Program-made: the position numbers and the translations under genes
The notes under the pieces: model-generated
The model's database searches: none
What the model saw: only the letters and a program-made list of their open reading frames with translations
What the model was told of the DNA's origin: nothing
Origin: Rhizobium favelukesii
GTDB lineage: Bacteria; Pseudomonadota; Alphaproteobacteria; Rhizobiales; Rhizobiaceae
DNA: 25,746 nt
Assembly (NCBI RefSeq): GCF_000577275.2
Contig: NZ_CBYB010000011.1
Location: 1 to 25,746 of the forward strand
Reading direction: 5' to 3'
Shown: positions 1-8,421 of the stretch, piece by piece
How the letters are laid out: each line of letters opens with the position of its first letter
Position numbering within the stretch: position 1 is the first letter of the stretch

Positions 1-252
1 TAGATACGCCATCAACTGACGAGGATTATCAAAGCGCCTGACATCGCCGATTTCGACCACAAAGGTGACCGCTGTCATGAACGCGACGCCGCGCATCGCC
101 TGGTAGGCGGCCACAACCGGGGCCATTGACCAGGATGCCGCGGTTTCGACGACCAGCTTGGTCAGCCTGTCCAGACGCACGCCGGCATCCTCGATCGCCT
201 GGCAATATTCCGCCAACAGGATTTGGTGGGCGGGGTGATCGAATGCCTGGCA
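1..252 (-). pseudogene. IS110-family transposase, C-terminal part (split by IS21)
   Basis: Read on the minus strand, this stretch encodes a Transposase_20 (IS116/IS110/IS902) C-terminal domain, with AAYQAMRGVAFMTAVTFVVE followed by IGDVRRFDNPRQLMAYL. It runs off the left window edge. The frame joins exactly to the IS110 N-terminal part that begins at 3039: removing the IS21 element and one copy of the 8-bp duplication restores RWLACQAFDHPAHQ without a break. It is therefore the distal half of a single transposase gene interrupted by IS21. IS110 enzymes are DEDD/serine recombinases guided by a bridge RNA; this copy cannot make an intact protein. The family call is confident, but the full gene end is outside the window. 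Confidence 0.85.
245..252. repeat. IS21 target-site duplication, left copy
   Basis: GCCTGGCA directly abuts the left IS21 end and is repeated at 3039-3046. Eight bp is within the 4-8 bp range known for IS21-family insertions. The apparent match extends three more bases (TGC) only because the element's terminus also begins TGC. Confidence 0.9.
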
Positions 253-258
253 TGCGGA

Positions 259-325
259 TTCCGACGATCGCGCGCATGCATTCCAACCTGATGCCGCGCA
301 CTGTTCCGATTTGATCGCGCGCATC
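259..325. repeat. IS21 left-end array of three inverted copies of the terminal repeat
   Basis: Units beginning TTCCGA or TTCCAA start at 259, 281 and 304, with periods of 22 and 23 bp, and each is followed by a CGCGCA core. They are the reverse complement of the right-end units. The left array has fewer and less regular units, an asymmetry common in IS21 elements. Confidence 0.8.
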
Positions 326-545
326 TGAGGCGACGGATCGTTGAAGGTAAATGTGACTATGAACTTATCCTGGTCAAGCTGGTGTCGATGAGTTCGTTGT
401 GGACGGCTGAAGATTGCCGCCAACGGAGCGAAGCAGTCCGGCGCCGCGCTTCCCAACGCGCCGTAGGGGCCGGTCTGCTTCGCGGGCCGCGCGTCCGACA
501 TTCTTTTGGCCAGGATATTTTCCACGGTTTTAGGTCCGGCCCTTT

Positions 546-1292
546 TCAGGTCTGTATTTCGGCCGATTGGCGCAGACGACGCATGGACTCGCCGCTCATT
601 TCAAGCCTGTGAGCGTTGTGAACAAGACGATCCAATATTGCGTCGGCGTAGGTGGGGTCGCTAATTTTTTCGTGCCATCTGGCCACGGGGAATTGGCTGG
701 TGACGAGCGTCGACCGGCGGCCGTATCGTCCCTCGAGGATCTCCAGCAGATAGTGGGGAGCATTGCCGTCGATGGGCTGAAGCCCGTAGTCATCGAGGAT
801 GAGAAGTTCGACGGAGCCGAGACTTTTCAGGCGCGCTGCGAGGTTGCCAATGCCGCGGGCCTGCTCGAGGCTCTGCAGCAATGCCGGCATCCGGACGTAA
901 AGGACCGAATGATTGTCGCGGCAGGCCTTGTGTCCCAAGGCGCAGGCCAACCAGCTTTTCCCAATGCCTGTCGGACCGACAATGGCGCAGTTCTCGTGCT
1001 TTCTGATCCAGTCGCCCGCAACCAGCAGGTCGAGTATGCTGCGATCATATTCGCGTGGCGCACGGCGAATGATATCCTCGGGAACAGCAGGATGGTGCAG
1101 CTTCGCATTGCGAAGCCGTAGCGCAAGACGTTTGTTATTGCGCCAGGTTGCTTCCTGATCCAGCAGCAGCGCCAGCCATTCGCCATGACTGAGGTTGTCG
1201 CTGTCTTCGTTATCGGTAAGTCTTGCGAAGGCCTCTGCCATACCGGCAAGCCCCAGCTGCTGCAGCAGGTTGAGGGTGGGATGTTTGAGCAT
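546..1292 (-). CDS. istB: IS21 transposition helper ATPase IstB
   Basis: IstB is the AAA+/DnaA-like ATPase that selects the target and activates the IstA transposase. The protein (248 aa, usual for the family) has a Walker A motif GPTGIGKS and a Walker B LLILDDYGL, followed by the typical STLVTSQFPVARWHE region. I chose the ATG at 1292 (MLKHPTLNLLQQLGL) rather than the in-frame TTG at 1307, because the sequence AAAGGAATAGA just ahead of it is a good ribosome-binding site and IstB proteins usually start near this point. It lies 11 bp after the istA stop, so the two genes form one transcript. The gene appears intact. Confidence 0.93.
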   Translation of the reverse strand: MLKHPTLNLLQQLGLAGMAEAFARLTDNEDSDNLSHGEWLALLLDQEATWRNNKRLALRLRNAKLHHPAVPEDIIRRAPREYDRSILDLLVAGDWIRKHENCAIVGPTGIGKSWLACALGHKACRDNHSVLYVRMPALLQSLEQARGIGNLAARLKSLGSVELLILDDYGLQPIDGNAPHYLLEILEGRYGRRSTLVTSQFPVARWHEKISDPTYADAILDRLVHNAHRLEMSGESMRRLRQSAEIQT

Positions 1293-1303
1293 TTCTATTC
1301 CTT

Positions 1304-2830
1304 TCAATGGTAATATCCGGAGCCGCGGATGTTGGAGTGCTGGATCGGTTCCTGCTCGATGCGCTCGGACTGGGGGATGCGGTCCAGTTCCTTTTCGAGA
1401 ATGGATTTGATGCCGGGATAGTTGAGCACCTGGAATTCCAATGCGCGCTGCGCAGCCGCTTCAAGGCGATCGGCGCCAAAACGCCTTTCCAGGCCGATGA
1501 TGCCGACACATGCACGGTATCCCTGTTCCGGATGCGCACGCTTCTCAATGATCCGATCAACGAGAACGCGCAGCATGGGTCCGATCCGGGTTGCTTCACT
1601 GCGTATCTTCGCCGGCGTCCATTCGCGATACCGCTGATGGTTTGGCGGCATATGCACGGAAACCGTCGTGTGGCGGCCGTTGCTGCTGCCACGCACATGC
1701 GCGGCAATTCTGTCCCCACCGAGGAATATTTCCACCGTGCGAATGGTGTATCGAACCTCCACCTCGCTGCGAGCAAAGCGGTAAGGGACGGAATAAAAGT
1801 GCCTATGGAGTTCGATATGATAATCGATACCGACGCGACAGCGACGCCATTCCGCATGCACCCAGGGCTCGGCAGGTAGCGGCTTCAGGTTCGGGGCATC
1901 CAGTTCCTCAAACAACGCGCGCCGCGTCTTGCCGTACTGGCGTATCACCCGTTCGTCATTGAGCCGGGTGATCAGATCGGTGATTGCCTTGTTGAGATCG
2001 GCGAGGCTGGAAAAGGTTCGGTTCCGCAACCGGCCGAGAAGCCAACGCTCTACGATTCCGACGCAATTTTCGACTTTTGCCTTGTCGCGCTGTTTTCGCG
2101 GGCGTGCTGGAAAAACTGCCGTCCGGTAATGTCGCGCCATATCCGTATAGGACCGATTGACCATCGGATCGAAGTGACAAGCCTTGATCACCGCGCATTT
2201 GGTGTTGTCGCTGACCAGAAGCTGCGTCACCCCACCAAAAAACCTGTAGACTGCGTTGTGCGCCTCGATCCAGTCGGGCAACTGTTCGCTCCACGTCGCC
2301 AGCGCGAACGATAGGCTGGACGCCCCCATCACCGCCACGAAGATATGTGCATCCCGCACCACGCCGGTTTTGCGGTCGATGACAGCCACCCTGTCACCGG
2401 CATAATCGACAAACAGCTTCTCGCCGCCTGCATGGCTTTGCCGCATCACCAGAGGCAGCCGGCCATGCCAGTTTCGGAACAACTCACAAAATCTCGAATA
2501 CCGGTACCCATTGGGATCCCGAGCAATGTACTCCTCCCAGAGCACTTGCAACGTCACATGCTTGCGCTTCAATTCGCGCGCGACAGCAGACCAGTCCGGT
2601 TCGGACTGCTTCCGGCGCCCCGCTTTTTTACCGGGTGTCCCGTAAAGGCGCTGCTCCAGCTCGCTGTCACTGATCGCATCCGGTAAAGGCCATGTCAGTC
2701 CTTCCCGGTGCAATCGCTTCAACGTGTCGCGGACCGAAGTTTCCCCGACGCCTAATTGCTTGGCAATGGCGCGGTTCGAAAGACCGACATCCAGCTGCAG
2801 TTTCAAAATCTCGCGCACCTGGCGCATCAT
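1304..2830 (-). CDS. istA: IS21 transposase IstA
   Basis: This is the DDE integrase-fold transposase that cuts and joins the IS21 ends. Reading from the ATG at 2830 (508 aa), a helix-turn-helix lies at about residues 5-45 (NRAIAKQLGVGETSVRDTL). The rve integrase core runs from about 130 to 265, with likely catalytic residues D142 (FVDYAGD), D208 (VSDN) and E254 (KAKVEN). A Mu-transposase-type C-terminal domain follows (YSVPYRFARSEVEVRY). An in-frame TTG at 2893 would extend the protein, but GAGGAG sits correctly before the 2830 ATG, which begins MMRQVREILKL as is typical. It is followed closely by istB. No frameshift is visible. Confidence 0.94.
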   Translation of the reverse strand: MMRQVREILKLQLDVGLSNRAIAKQLGVGETSVRDTLKRLHREGLTWPLPDAISDSELEQRLYGTPGKKAGRRKQSEPDWSAVARELKRKHVTLQVLWEEYIARDPNGYRYSRFCELFRNWHGRLPLVMRQSHAGGEKLFVDYAGDRVAVIDRKTGVVRDAHIFVAVMGASSLSFALATWSEQLPDWIEAHNAVYRFFGGVTQLLVSDNTKCAVIKACHFDPMVNRSYTDMARHYRTAVFPARPRKQRDKAKVENCVGIVERWLLGRLRNRTFSSLADLNKAITDLITRLNDERVIRQYGKTRRALFEELDAPNLKPLPAEPWVHAEWRRCRVGIDYHIELHRHFYSVPYRFARSEVEVRYTIRTVEIFLGGDRIAAHVRGSSNGRHTTVSVHMPPNHQRYREWTPAKIRSEATRIGPMLRVLVDRIIEKRAHPEQGYRACVGIIGLERRFGADRLEAAAQRALEFQVLNYPGIKSILEKELDRIPQSERIEQEPIQHSNIRGSGYYH

Positions 2831-2934
2831 AAGTCTCCTCGTCGGCAATTCACTTCTCCATGGCGATGTTTCCACCTGGAGAAATAACCCCAACGATCGG
2901 GCCTCACGACATCTTCCTACTGCGCGCCATCATC

Positions 2935-3026
2935 TCGGAATGCTGCGCGGATAATTGTCGGAATGGTGCGCGTCATCATCTCGGAACGGTGCGCGCGATC
3001 AAATCGGAATAGTGCGCGCGATGAAC
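2935..3026. repeat. IS21 right-end array of four 23-bp repeats
   Basis: Four units start at 2935, 2958, 2981 and 3004, each beginning TCGGAA and continuing with TGCGCG a few bases on, at an exact 23-bp period. Multiple internal terminal repeats of about this size are the transposase (IstA) binding sites of IS21-family ends. They lie upstream of istA, so they may also affect its expression. Confidence 0.85.
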
Positions 3027-3038
3027 CCGGATTCCGCA

Positions 3039-3046
3039 GCCTGGCA
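3039..3046. repeat. IS21 target-site duplication, right copy
   Basis: GCCTGGCA directly follows the right IS21 end and matches 245-252. Joining the flanks at this 8-mer restores the IS110 reading frame. Confidence 0.9.
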
Positions 3047-3575
3047 TGCCAGCCATCGTGTATGAGCACGCGTCCATGGCTTGCGACCGGTATAGATGCG
3101 GCCGTGACGCAACAAGAAAGATTGAATCTGCTGGCGCGCCTGCTTCAGCGCGTCGCTGGCAGCCTCGCGAGCCCGCACCAGGTCGCGGATCGCCTCATGG
3201 CCTTCATCCGGAACCCAGACCGCCGTCAGTTCACCCGCCCGGTGCAGGCGTGCCAGGCTTACGGCATCCCGGCGGTTTGTCTTCACCCGGTCGCCCGCAC
3301 GCTTGGGAACCAGCGACGGTGCCACCACCACGCAGTCGTGCCCCAATTCGACAATCTGGCGATAAAGACCGTAGCCGGTCGGGCCGGCTTCATAACAAAG
3401 TGAAGCTTCGCTCCAGCTTAGAAAGCTTGTTGACCATCGCCGCCACCGACGCCGGCTCCGACGAGATGTCGCCGAAAAACCGCACCTCGCCGTTACGCTC
3501 TCCATCGGCAACCGCCACTGAAATCTTCAGCTTCGACGTATCCAAGCCGATGAAAATTACGCTATTCTCTTTCAT
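3039..3575 (-). pseudogene. IS110-family transposase, N-terminal part, frameshifted and cut by IS21
   Basis: The minus strand from the ATG at 3575 encodes an IS110 RuvC-like N-terminal domain: IFIGLDTSKLKISVAVADGE, with catalytic D in GLDTSK. The preceding GAGGGCGAACC is a plausible ribosome-binding site. After MVNKLSKL the frame shifts by one base at about 3400-3420 and continues in another frame with EASLCYEAGPTGYGLYR, then GDRVKTNRRDAVSLARLHRA and WVPDEGHEAIRDLVRAR. The reading reaches the IS21 right end at RWLACQA and resumes at position 252. Two independent lesions (frameshift and IS21 insertion) make it a pseudogene. A programmed frameshift is less likely because IS110 transposases are normally a single frame. 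Confidence 0.88.
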
Positions 3576-3863
3576 GGTTCGCCCTCGCTAAGCATGGGGC
3601 TCGGCTCCGGCCAATCCAGAGCAACCCCCGATTCTAGCTTACCGCGGGGGCGGGCCACGCTCACCCCGCGAACATACGGTCTAATCCATCCTCGAGGAAA
3701 TTCGCAGTGGCAGGTCACGGGTGACAGAGTCAGTTATGCCAGTGCGATCGGCCAGTCCGGTTTTGGCTCAGAGCGCTTCCCCCGTCCCACGAGCTCATCG
3801 CTCATCCCAGGAGGTCCAGCATCTCGACAGATAGATAACGACATCGGTGCTTAATTGCCTTGC
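3576..3863. other. Gene-poor stretch between IS110 start and C26 hydrolase
   Basis: These 288 bases lie between the start of the IS110 transposase and the stop of the C26 hydrolase. They probably include the left non-coding end of the IS110 element, but I could not place its exact boundary. I see no convincing ORF, and no clear terminator for the hydrolase gene. Confidence 0.5.
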
Positions 3864-4703
3864 TTATTCAGCGACGTACGCTACAGGACCTTTGTGGGCC
3901 GCGCGGGCGCGGACCGCGTCGCCGAACGCGCGGAATATGCGTGCCGATATCTCATCGGTGCTTATCCAGTATTCGGGGTGCCACTGGACGCCTAGGGCAA
4001 AAGCCGATGCGCTCCGGAACGACACTGCCTCAATAGTTCCGTCCTCGGCCCGGGCCTCAACTTCAAGCCCTTCCCCCAACCGGTCAATAGCTTGGCGATG
4101 GAGAGAATTCACAATGATATTGTCTGCACCGACAACGCTGGAGAGGCAGCCATCTGGCGTAACGGATAAGACTTGGTGAATTGCGTACCGCTCGTCGCGG
4201 TTATCGCTTTGCACCTCCCGGTGATCAAGGCTCCCAGGCCGCTCTTGAATTTCCGTCGCAAGTGTCCCACCGAGTGCGACATTCAATTCCTGAAGCCCGC
4301 GGCAGATCGCAAGCACAGGAAGCCCTTCGGCAATTGCCTTGAGGATTAACGGCAATGTGGTCGAGTCCCTCGCAGGATCGTAGGGACCATTTGCTTGACT
4401 CCGGTCACCGCCATAGAGTGATGGATGCACATTTGACCCGGAGCCCGTTACAATCAGTCCGTCAACAGCGGCAAAGAGTTGATCGAAGTCAAGTCTGTCT
4501 CCAACTGAAGGAACGATCAAAGGAAAGACCCCTGCGCCTGCAACCGCCGCCTCGATGTACTGCAAAGGGGTCGCCTGCCAGAGATATTTGTATAGCTCCA
4601 CGACATCCGCTGAAATGGCAACAAGCGGCTGACGATTCAGTGGGTTGCCGTCCGTAGATCCGGTCGCATACATCCCGCCCCGTAAGTCTTTGCTTTCCCT
4701 CAT
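3864..4703 (-). CDS. C26-type class I glutaminase-fold hydrolase (gamma-glutamyl-GABA hydrolase family)
   Basis: The family cleaves gamma-glutamyl amide bonds, as PuuD does with gamma-glutamyl-GABA, and is cytoplasmic. The 279-aa protein has the expected triad: nucleophile C134 in LAICRGLQELNVALGG and H242/E244 in GVQWHPEYW. GLIVTGSGSNVHPSLYGG matches the family's oxyanion/ligand loop region. I chose the ATG at 4703 because GAGGAGGCCGAA lies just before it; an in-frame start 51 bp upstream would cover that site. It has its own promoter candidate and a copy of the shared operator at 4755-4770, and is separated from the upstream binding-protein gene by a terminator. The exact substrate is unknown; in this setting a gamma-glutamyl peptide or amide is plausible. 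Confidence 0.88.
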   Translation of the reverse strand: MRESKDLRGGMYATGSTDGNPLNRQPLVAISADVVELYKYLWQATPLQYIEAAVAGAGVFPLIVPSVGDRLDFDQLFAAVDGLIVTGSGSNVHPSLYGGDRSQANGPYDPARDSTTLPLILKAIAEGLPVLAICRGLQELNVALGGTLATEIQERPGSLDHREVQSDNRDERYAIHQVLSVTPDGCLSSVVGADNIIVNSLHRQAIDRLGEGLEVEARAEDGTIEAVSFRSASAFALGVQWHPEYWISTDEISARIFRAFGDAVRARAAHKGPVAYVAE

Positions 4704-4754
4704 TTCGGCCTCCTCATATGGGCCTGCTCCGTTTAATTCATTCTTGCACGACAC

Positions 4755-4770
4755 GCAACATTTGTTTTAC
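4755..4770 (-). promoter_or_regulatory. Shared operator copy 1 with overlapping promoter, upstream of C26 hydrolase
   Basis: Read in the gene's direction the site is GTAAAACAAATGTTGC. Its end gives a -35 candidate TTGCGT (4753-4758), with TAAACG (4730-4735) 17 bp on as a weak -10. It lies about 50 bp before the start codon. It matches sites at 6622, 15586, 17595 and 21869. Confidence 0.65.
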
Positions 4771-4839
4771 CGCGGGATGTGCCGACGTATGGTAAGTTTG
4801 ACGCCAGCACCAGTCCTTGGGTCGTTCCGAAGTAAAACA

Positions 4840-4870
4840 TTCGGCCATCGCTGTCATAGCGATGGCCGAA
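4840..4870 (-). terminator. Rho-independent terminator after first binding-protein gene
   Basis: A perfect 13-bp inverted repeat (TTCGGCCATCGCT / AGCGATGGCCGAA) with a 5-base loop begins about 35 bp after the stop at 4906. On the minus strand the stem is followed by TGTTTTACTT, a T-rich tail. It should stop transcripts from the binding-protein gene before the C26 gene. Confidence 0.85.
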
Positions 4871-4905
4871 CCTCTGACTCGTCCGAGCAATCCTCTTGTC
4901 GGGCG

Positions 4906-6510
4906 CTACGCTTTCCTGAGATTCCACATGGGGATGATCTGTGGCATACCAATGAGGCCGGTCAGCGCTTTTCTATGCGCAATTGGCTGGGAATTTTGAC
5001 CAAGCCTCATGTCGCCGACAAAATCCCACCATACAGTTTGCATCTGCCGAGCCAGATCCTTGCGTTGGTCAAGTGTTTCAACGTCTGCCCATTTGTCCCG
5101 TAACGCTTCATACTCAGCGGATTTCGGCCAACCGTACCAGGCGTCGTCACCGCTCGCGACCAAGAAAGGCGAGCCGATGGGATTTCCAAGGGCGTAGTCT
5201 GACTGGTCAGAAATGAAGAGACTCCAGCCACCATTGTCGACCGGGCGTTTGCTAGACCGGCGCGTGGCAAGTTCACTCCAAGCCATCGGAGCAAGCTCTG
5301 CATTGACTCCAACTTTCCGTAGGGTGTCTGCTAGCAGTTGGCAGGCGCTACTTGCTGCCAATCCCAAGTCAGTCGGTTGGAGAATGAGAACCTTTTCGCC
5401 CGCATATCCGGCCTCCCTGAAGAGCTGCTTGGCCTTCTCCGGATCCCCTCCCTTCTTGAACCATCCCGTATTTGCATCATTTGTGTAAAGCGTGGAATGT
5501 CCGAAGATGGATGTGACGGTGTCACGGTATCTTGGATCCGGGAACAGGATATTTAGGAACGCTTCCTGGTCAATCAGATGGAGTAAGGCCTGACGGGCCT
5601 TCACATTGTTAAACGGGGGCTGCAAGAAGTTCATCCGCAGGACATTGTTCAATCCCCCTTGGTTCAGGTCCCGAACCTCAAGGTTAGGATCGGCATCGAT
5701 GACTGACAGAAGATCAACTGCCGGACTGTCGAGGAGATCGACCTCACCCGCTTGAAGTGCTGCTAGTGCAGTCTGCTGGTCGGAAATGATATTCCAAACC
5801 ACGCGATCTACGTTCACTATCTTGCCGCCGGCCAATCCGTCAGAAGCTTCCTGGCGCGGTACATATTGATCGTTGCGATCATATGTAAAGCTGGCGCCGG
5901 GCCTAGCAAGTTCTTTGTTGAACTTGAATGGGCCCGACCCAATGTTTGAGGTCACCTGCTCAGTGGCAGGGAGCGCGGCGTCTTTTTCACGCATCATGAA
6001 TGGCAGTGGCGCAGTGACGTCCCCTAGAATATTGATCAGCAACGAAAGAGGTTCGTTGAGCGCTACAGTGAAGGTGCGTTGATCCTTCGCAGAGATGTCT
6101 CTTGCCCGCGCCATGATCAATTTTCCACCGGGATGGACTTTTGCCCATCGGCGAAGCGATACAACACAGTCAGCCGCAGTAACTGGAGTGCCATCGTGCC
6201 ACGCCAAACCATCCCGCAGTTCGAACGTATAAGTCCTTTTGTCCTCGGAAACGCCCCAGTTGCCCACCATTTGCGGGTGAGGCATGAATTTCGAATCAAG
6301 GGCAAACAATGTGTCGTAGATTGCCGCGCCATGATTAGCGGTTACGCCGGATGTGGTCCAAATTGGATCATAGACCTTAAGGTTGTCCCTTACCATACGG
6401 ATCGTTAGAGGTTCGGCAGCCGCTGCCTTAGAGCGCAGGACCGATGGGGTCGAGAGAGCCGCTCCGGCGGCCAGGCTCACTTTGAAGAGTTCGCGTCGAG
6501 AGATTGTCAT
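4906..6510 (-). CDS. ABC transporter substrate-binding protein, peptide/nickel family 5 (copy 1), Tat-exported
   Basis: This is the periplasmic ligand-binding component of a dipeptide/oligopeptide/opine-type importer. The 534-aa protein starts MTISRRELFKVSLAAGAAL, a twin-arginine (Tat) signal (SRRELFK), with likely cleavage near SKAAAAEP. The SBP_bac_5 fold is shown by YDTLFALDSKFMPHPQ, the WHDGTPVTAADCVVSLRRW signature, GSGPFKF, and RMNFLQPPFNNVKARQALLH. The ATG at 6510 is preferred over 6546 because it directly precedes the Tat motif and has AAGGGAAC upstream. It closely resembles the protein at 15851-17455 along its whole length and has the same size. It has no permease next to it, so it probably feeds the importer encoded at 11276-15131. 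A shared operator lies upstream and a strong terminator downstream. Confidence 0.93.
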   Translation of the reverse strand: MTISRRELFKVSLAAGAALSTPSVLRSKAAAAEPLTIRMVRDNLKVYDPIWTTSGVTANHGAAIYDTLFALDSKFMPHPQMVGNWGVSEDKRTYTFELRDGLAWHDGTPVTAADCVVSLRRWAKVHPGGKLIMARARDISAKDQRTFTVALNEPLSLLINILGDVTAPLPFMMREKDAALPATEQVTSNIGSGPFKFNKELARPGASFTYDRNDQYVPRQEASDGLAGGKIVNVDRVVWNIISDQQTALAALQAGEVDLLDSPAVDLLSVIDADPNLEVRDLNQGGLNNVLRMNFLQPPFNNVKARQALLHLIDQEAFLNILFPDPRYRDTVTSIFGHSTLYTNDANTGWFKKGGDPEKAKQLFREAGYAGEKVLILQPTDLGLAASSACQLLADTLRKVGVNAELAPMAWSELATRRSSKRPVDNGGWSLFISDQSDYALGNPIGSPFLVASGDDAWYGWPKSAEYEALRDKWADVETLDQRKDLARQMQTVWWDFVGDMRLGQNSQPIAHRKALTGLIGMPQIIPMWNLRKA

Positions 6511-6621
6511 GCTTCGGTTCCCTTCTTTATGTGTTGTTACAAGCAATTAGCGTGGCTTTGTAGCCAGTCTTGCTCACGACACGATGTCGGTCGTCACAGC
6601 TACCATTCCACAACCGAACTT

Positions 6622-6637
6622 GCAACATTTGTTTTGT
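6622..6637 (-). promoter_or_regulatory. Shared operator copy 2, upstream of first binding-protein gene
   Basis: The site reads ACAAAACAAATGTTGC in the gene's direction. TTGCAA (6620-6625) is a -35 candidate and TAGCTG (6597-6602), 17 bp on, a weak -10. It lies about 110 bp before the start at 6510. Confidence 0.65.
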
Positions 6638-6880
6638 CCGTTATTATATGCTTCACTCGTATCATCTAGCAAGATACCCTCGATCGAATAGGTCAATTCC
6701 TGCGCTGAGGTGTTGCCCGGGTGTTTTGAGACGGACCCACCGGCTGTGATTTTGCCCAGTCCACAACCAGAGGAAGCAAAACTAGCTTAGTCGATCGGAA
6801 ACACTGAGGTATCCGGCATTCGCCGACTGTCATAATAGGGGAGCCCTATCAATCCCGCTCTGCGGAGGGCGCCAAGATCC

Positions 6881-6890
6881 CATGGGAAGT
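6881..6890 (+). repeat. IS1111-type subterminal inverted repeat, left
   Basis: CATGGGAAGT here matches the reverse complement of 8422-8431. Confidence 0.7.
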
Positions 6891-6957
6891 GAATAGCGGC
6901 CGGCGCTCTGGCAGAGTGAGGCTGCAATAACGCACTCACCTCATAGGAGACGCCGTC

Positions 6958-8124
6958 ATGGAAGCTGGAACTTCCCAACCGCATACGCCGACCGCTATCC
7001 GCACTGATCTTGCCGCAATATTCGTATCATTGGAACTCTCTCGCTCAACCTGGCTGATCACATCGTTGTCGCCGGGAAACGGCGAGAAGATGTCGAAGCA
7101 CACGGTGGCTGGCGGCGATGTGGCGGCATTGCTGCATCGTTTTGCTCAGCTCCAAGAGAAGGTGCGGTCTTGTACGGGCAATCAGGTTCCGATCGTGAGC
7201 ATTCAGGAAGCCGGACTTGACGGCTTCTGGATCGATCGTGTGCTGAAGGCGAACGGGATAGAAAGTTACGTCGTCGATCCAGCCTCGATCGCAACCTCGC
7301 GCAGGCGCCGGCGAGCGAAGACGGACAAATTGGATGGTGAGGCGCTGGTTCGAGCGCTGTTGGCTTTCAAGCGCGGCGAGCCGCGGGTGTGCGCCATGGT
7401 CAATGCGCCAAGCCCCGAGGAAGAAGATCGCCGTCGTATTTGCCGGGAGCGCAAGGTTCTGATCGCCGAGCGCATCAAACATGTCAATCGCATCAAAGGC
7501 CTGCTCTTCGGTCAGGGCATGAGTGGTTACGAGCCGCTGCGCAAGAACCGGCGCAAGCAACTGGACGAGCTTCATACGGGTGATGGCCGTCCTTTGCCGA
7601 CCCACCTCAAAACTCAAATAAGCCGTGAACTTGATCGCCTCGAATTGTTGCTAGAGCAAATTACAGCGGTGGAGAACGAGCGGGATACGCTCCCGGCGGC
7701 GCAAAAGGACAGCGTGGCGGCCACGCTGATCCCGGCTGGGGCGATGCTGTGCGACATCAAAGGCATTGGTCTAGAATTTGCGGCTGTTCTCTGGACCGAA
7801 TGGCTGTTCCGCCATTTTGACAACCGGCGACAGGTTGCTGCGTACGCGGGGCTGGCACCGACACCCTGGCAGAGTGGAACCATCGATCACGAGCAAGGCG
7901 TCTCGAAGGCGGCAACCCGCGCCTGCGCGCCACGATGATCCAACTGTCGTGGTTGTGGTTACGCCATCAGCCGCAATCAGCGTTGAGCCAGTGGTTTACG
8001 GCTCGCGTGCAATCCAGCGAAGAAGAGTACGATCGTGGCGCTGGCACGCAAATTGTTGGTTGCTCTATGGAAATATGTGACCGCCGGCGTTGTCATCGAG
8101 GGCGCTGCGTTAAAGACGGCCTGA
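6958..8124 (+). pseudogene. IS110/IS1111-family transposase with two compensating frameshifts
   Basis: From the ATG at 6958 (with AGGAGACGCC before it) the protein shows the DEDD N-terminal domain: FVSLELSRSTWLIT, IQEAGLDGFWIDRVLKANGI, VDPASIATSRRRRRAKTDKLD. A Transposase_20 domain follows: LCDIKGIGLEFAAVLW and NRRQVAAYAGLAPTPWQSGT. At about 7910 one G is missing (SKAGNPRLRA would be expected), so the first frame stops at 7938. The sequence continues in another frame as MIQLSWLWLRHQPQSALSQW, then an extra base near 8015-8020 restores the first frame, ending ARKLLVALWKYVTAGVVIEG and stopping at 8124. These paired indels damage about 36 codons. Sequencing error cannot be excluded. The family call is secure. 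Confidence 0.85.
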
Positions 8125-8421
8125 CAATCCATACAAGCCAAATTCCGCAATCTTCCAGGCGCGATCAATCCTGGCGGATCCAGAGGGACGAACCGATCCG
8201 CGATATGGCTTCAAAAGCCGCTGCTAAGAATGGTCTCGTCCTCCTGAGCCTTTGCCGCAACGCAAGCGGGATCATGGTGAGCCGCCCAGCGCGGCAACCG
8301 AATGTGAGTTTGAACCGGCAATGGAAACAGGCCCGTTCACGCGAACAGGCTCAACCTTGGATGCCGAAAGACCGAACCGAAGGGAAACATGCGATGGACC
8401 ATTAAAAGTTCTTGACCCGAA
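8125..8421 (+). ncRNA. Candidate right-end non-coding region (possible bridge RNA) of the IS1111 element
   Basis: This roughly 300-bp stretch between the transposase stop and the right inverted repeat has no convincing gene. In IS1111-subgroup elements the bridge RNA is encoded in this position. Short self-complementary pieces are visible, such as GTTCACGCGAAC. I could not fold it or identify target and donor loops, so this is placement by analogy. Confidence 0.4.

Larger units (their letters stand above)
253..3038 (-). mobile_element. Complete IS21-family insertion sequence
   Basis: The element is 2786 bp and carries istA and istB on the minus strand. Its outer ends form an imperfect inverted repeat (TGCGGATTCCG at the left, TGCGGAATCCG read inward from the right). 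The 8-bp sequence GCCTGGCA lies immediately outside both ends (245-252 and 3039-3046), which is the target duplication. Both ends carry arrays of short repeats, as is usual for IS21 elements. It sits inside an IS110-family transposase gene. The element looks structurally intact, so it may still be mobile. The 293 bp between the left end and the istB stop hold no convincing gene. Confidence 0.95.

Noticed and set aside
29..301. A minus-strand 90-residue ORF at the left edge.
   Set aside because: It is out of frame with the IS110 C-terminal reading and crosses the IS21 junction. Its composition is Arg/Gly-rich and random-looking.
567..1121. A 184-residue plus-strand ORF opposite istB, and similar long antisense ORFs opposite other genes (for example 8685-9566).
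   Set aside because: They are opposite-strand shadows of well-recognised genes in GC-rich DNA and show no protein family features of their own.
3390..3511. Programmed -1/+1 frameshifting to make the full IS110 transposase.
   Set aside because: IS110-family transposases are made from a single frame, and no slippery run is visible at about 3400-3420. A disabling indel is simpler.
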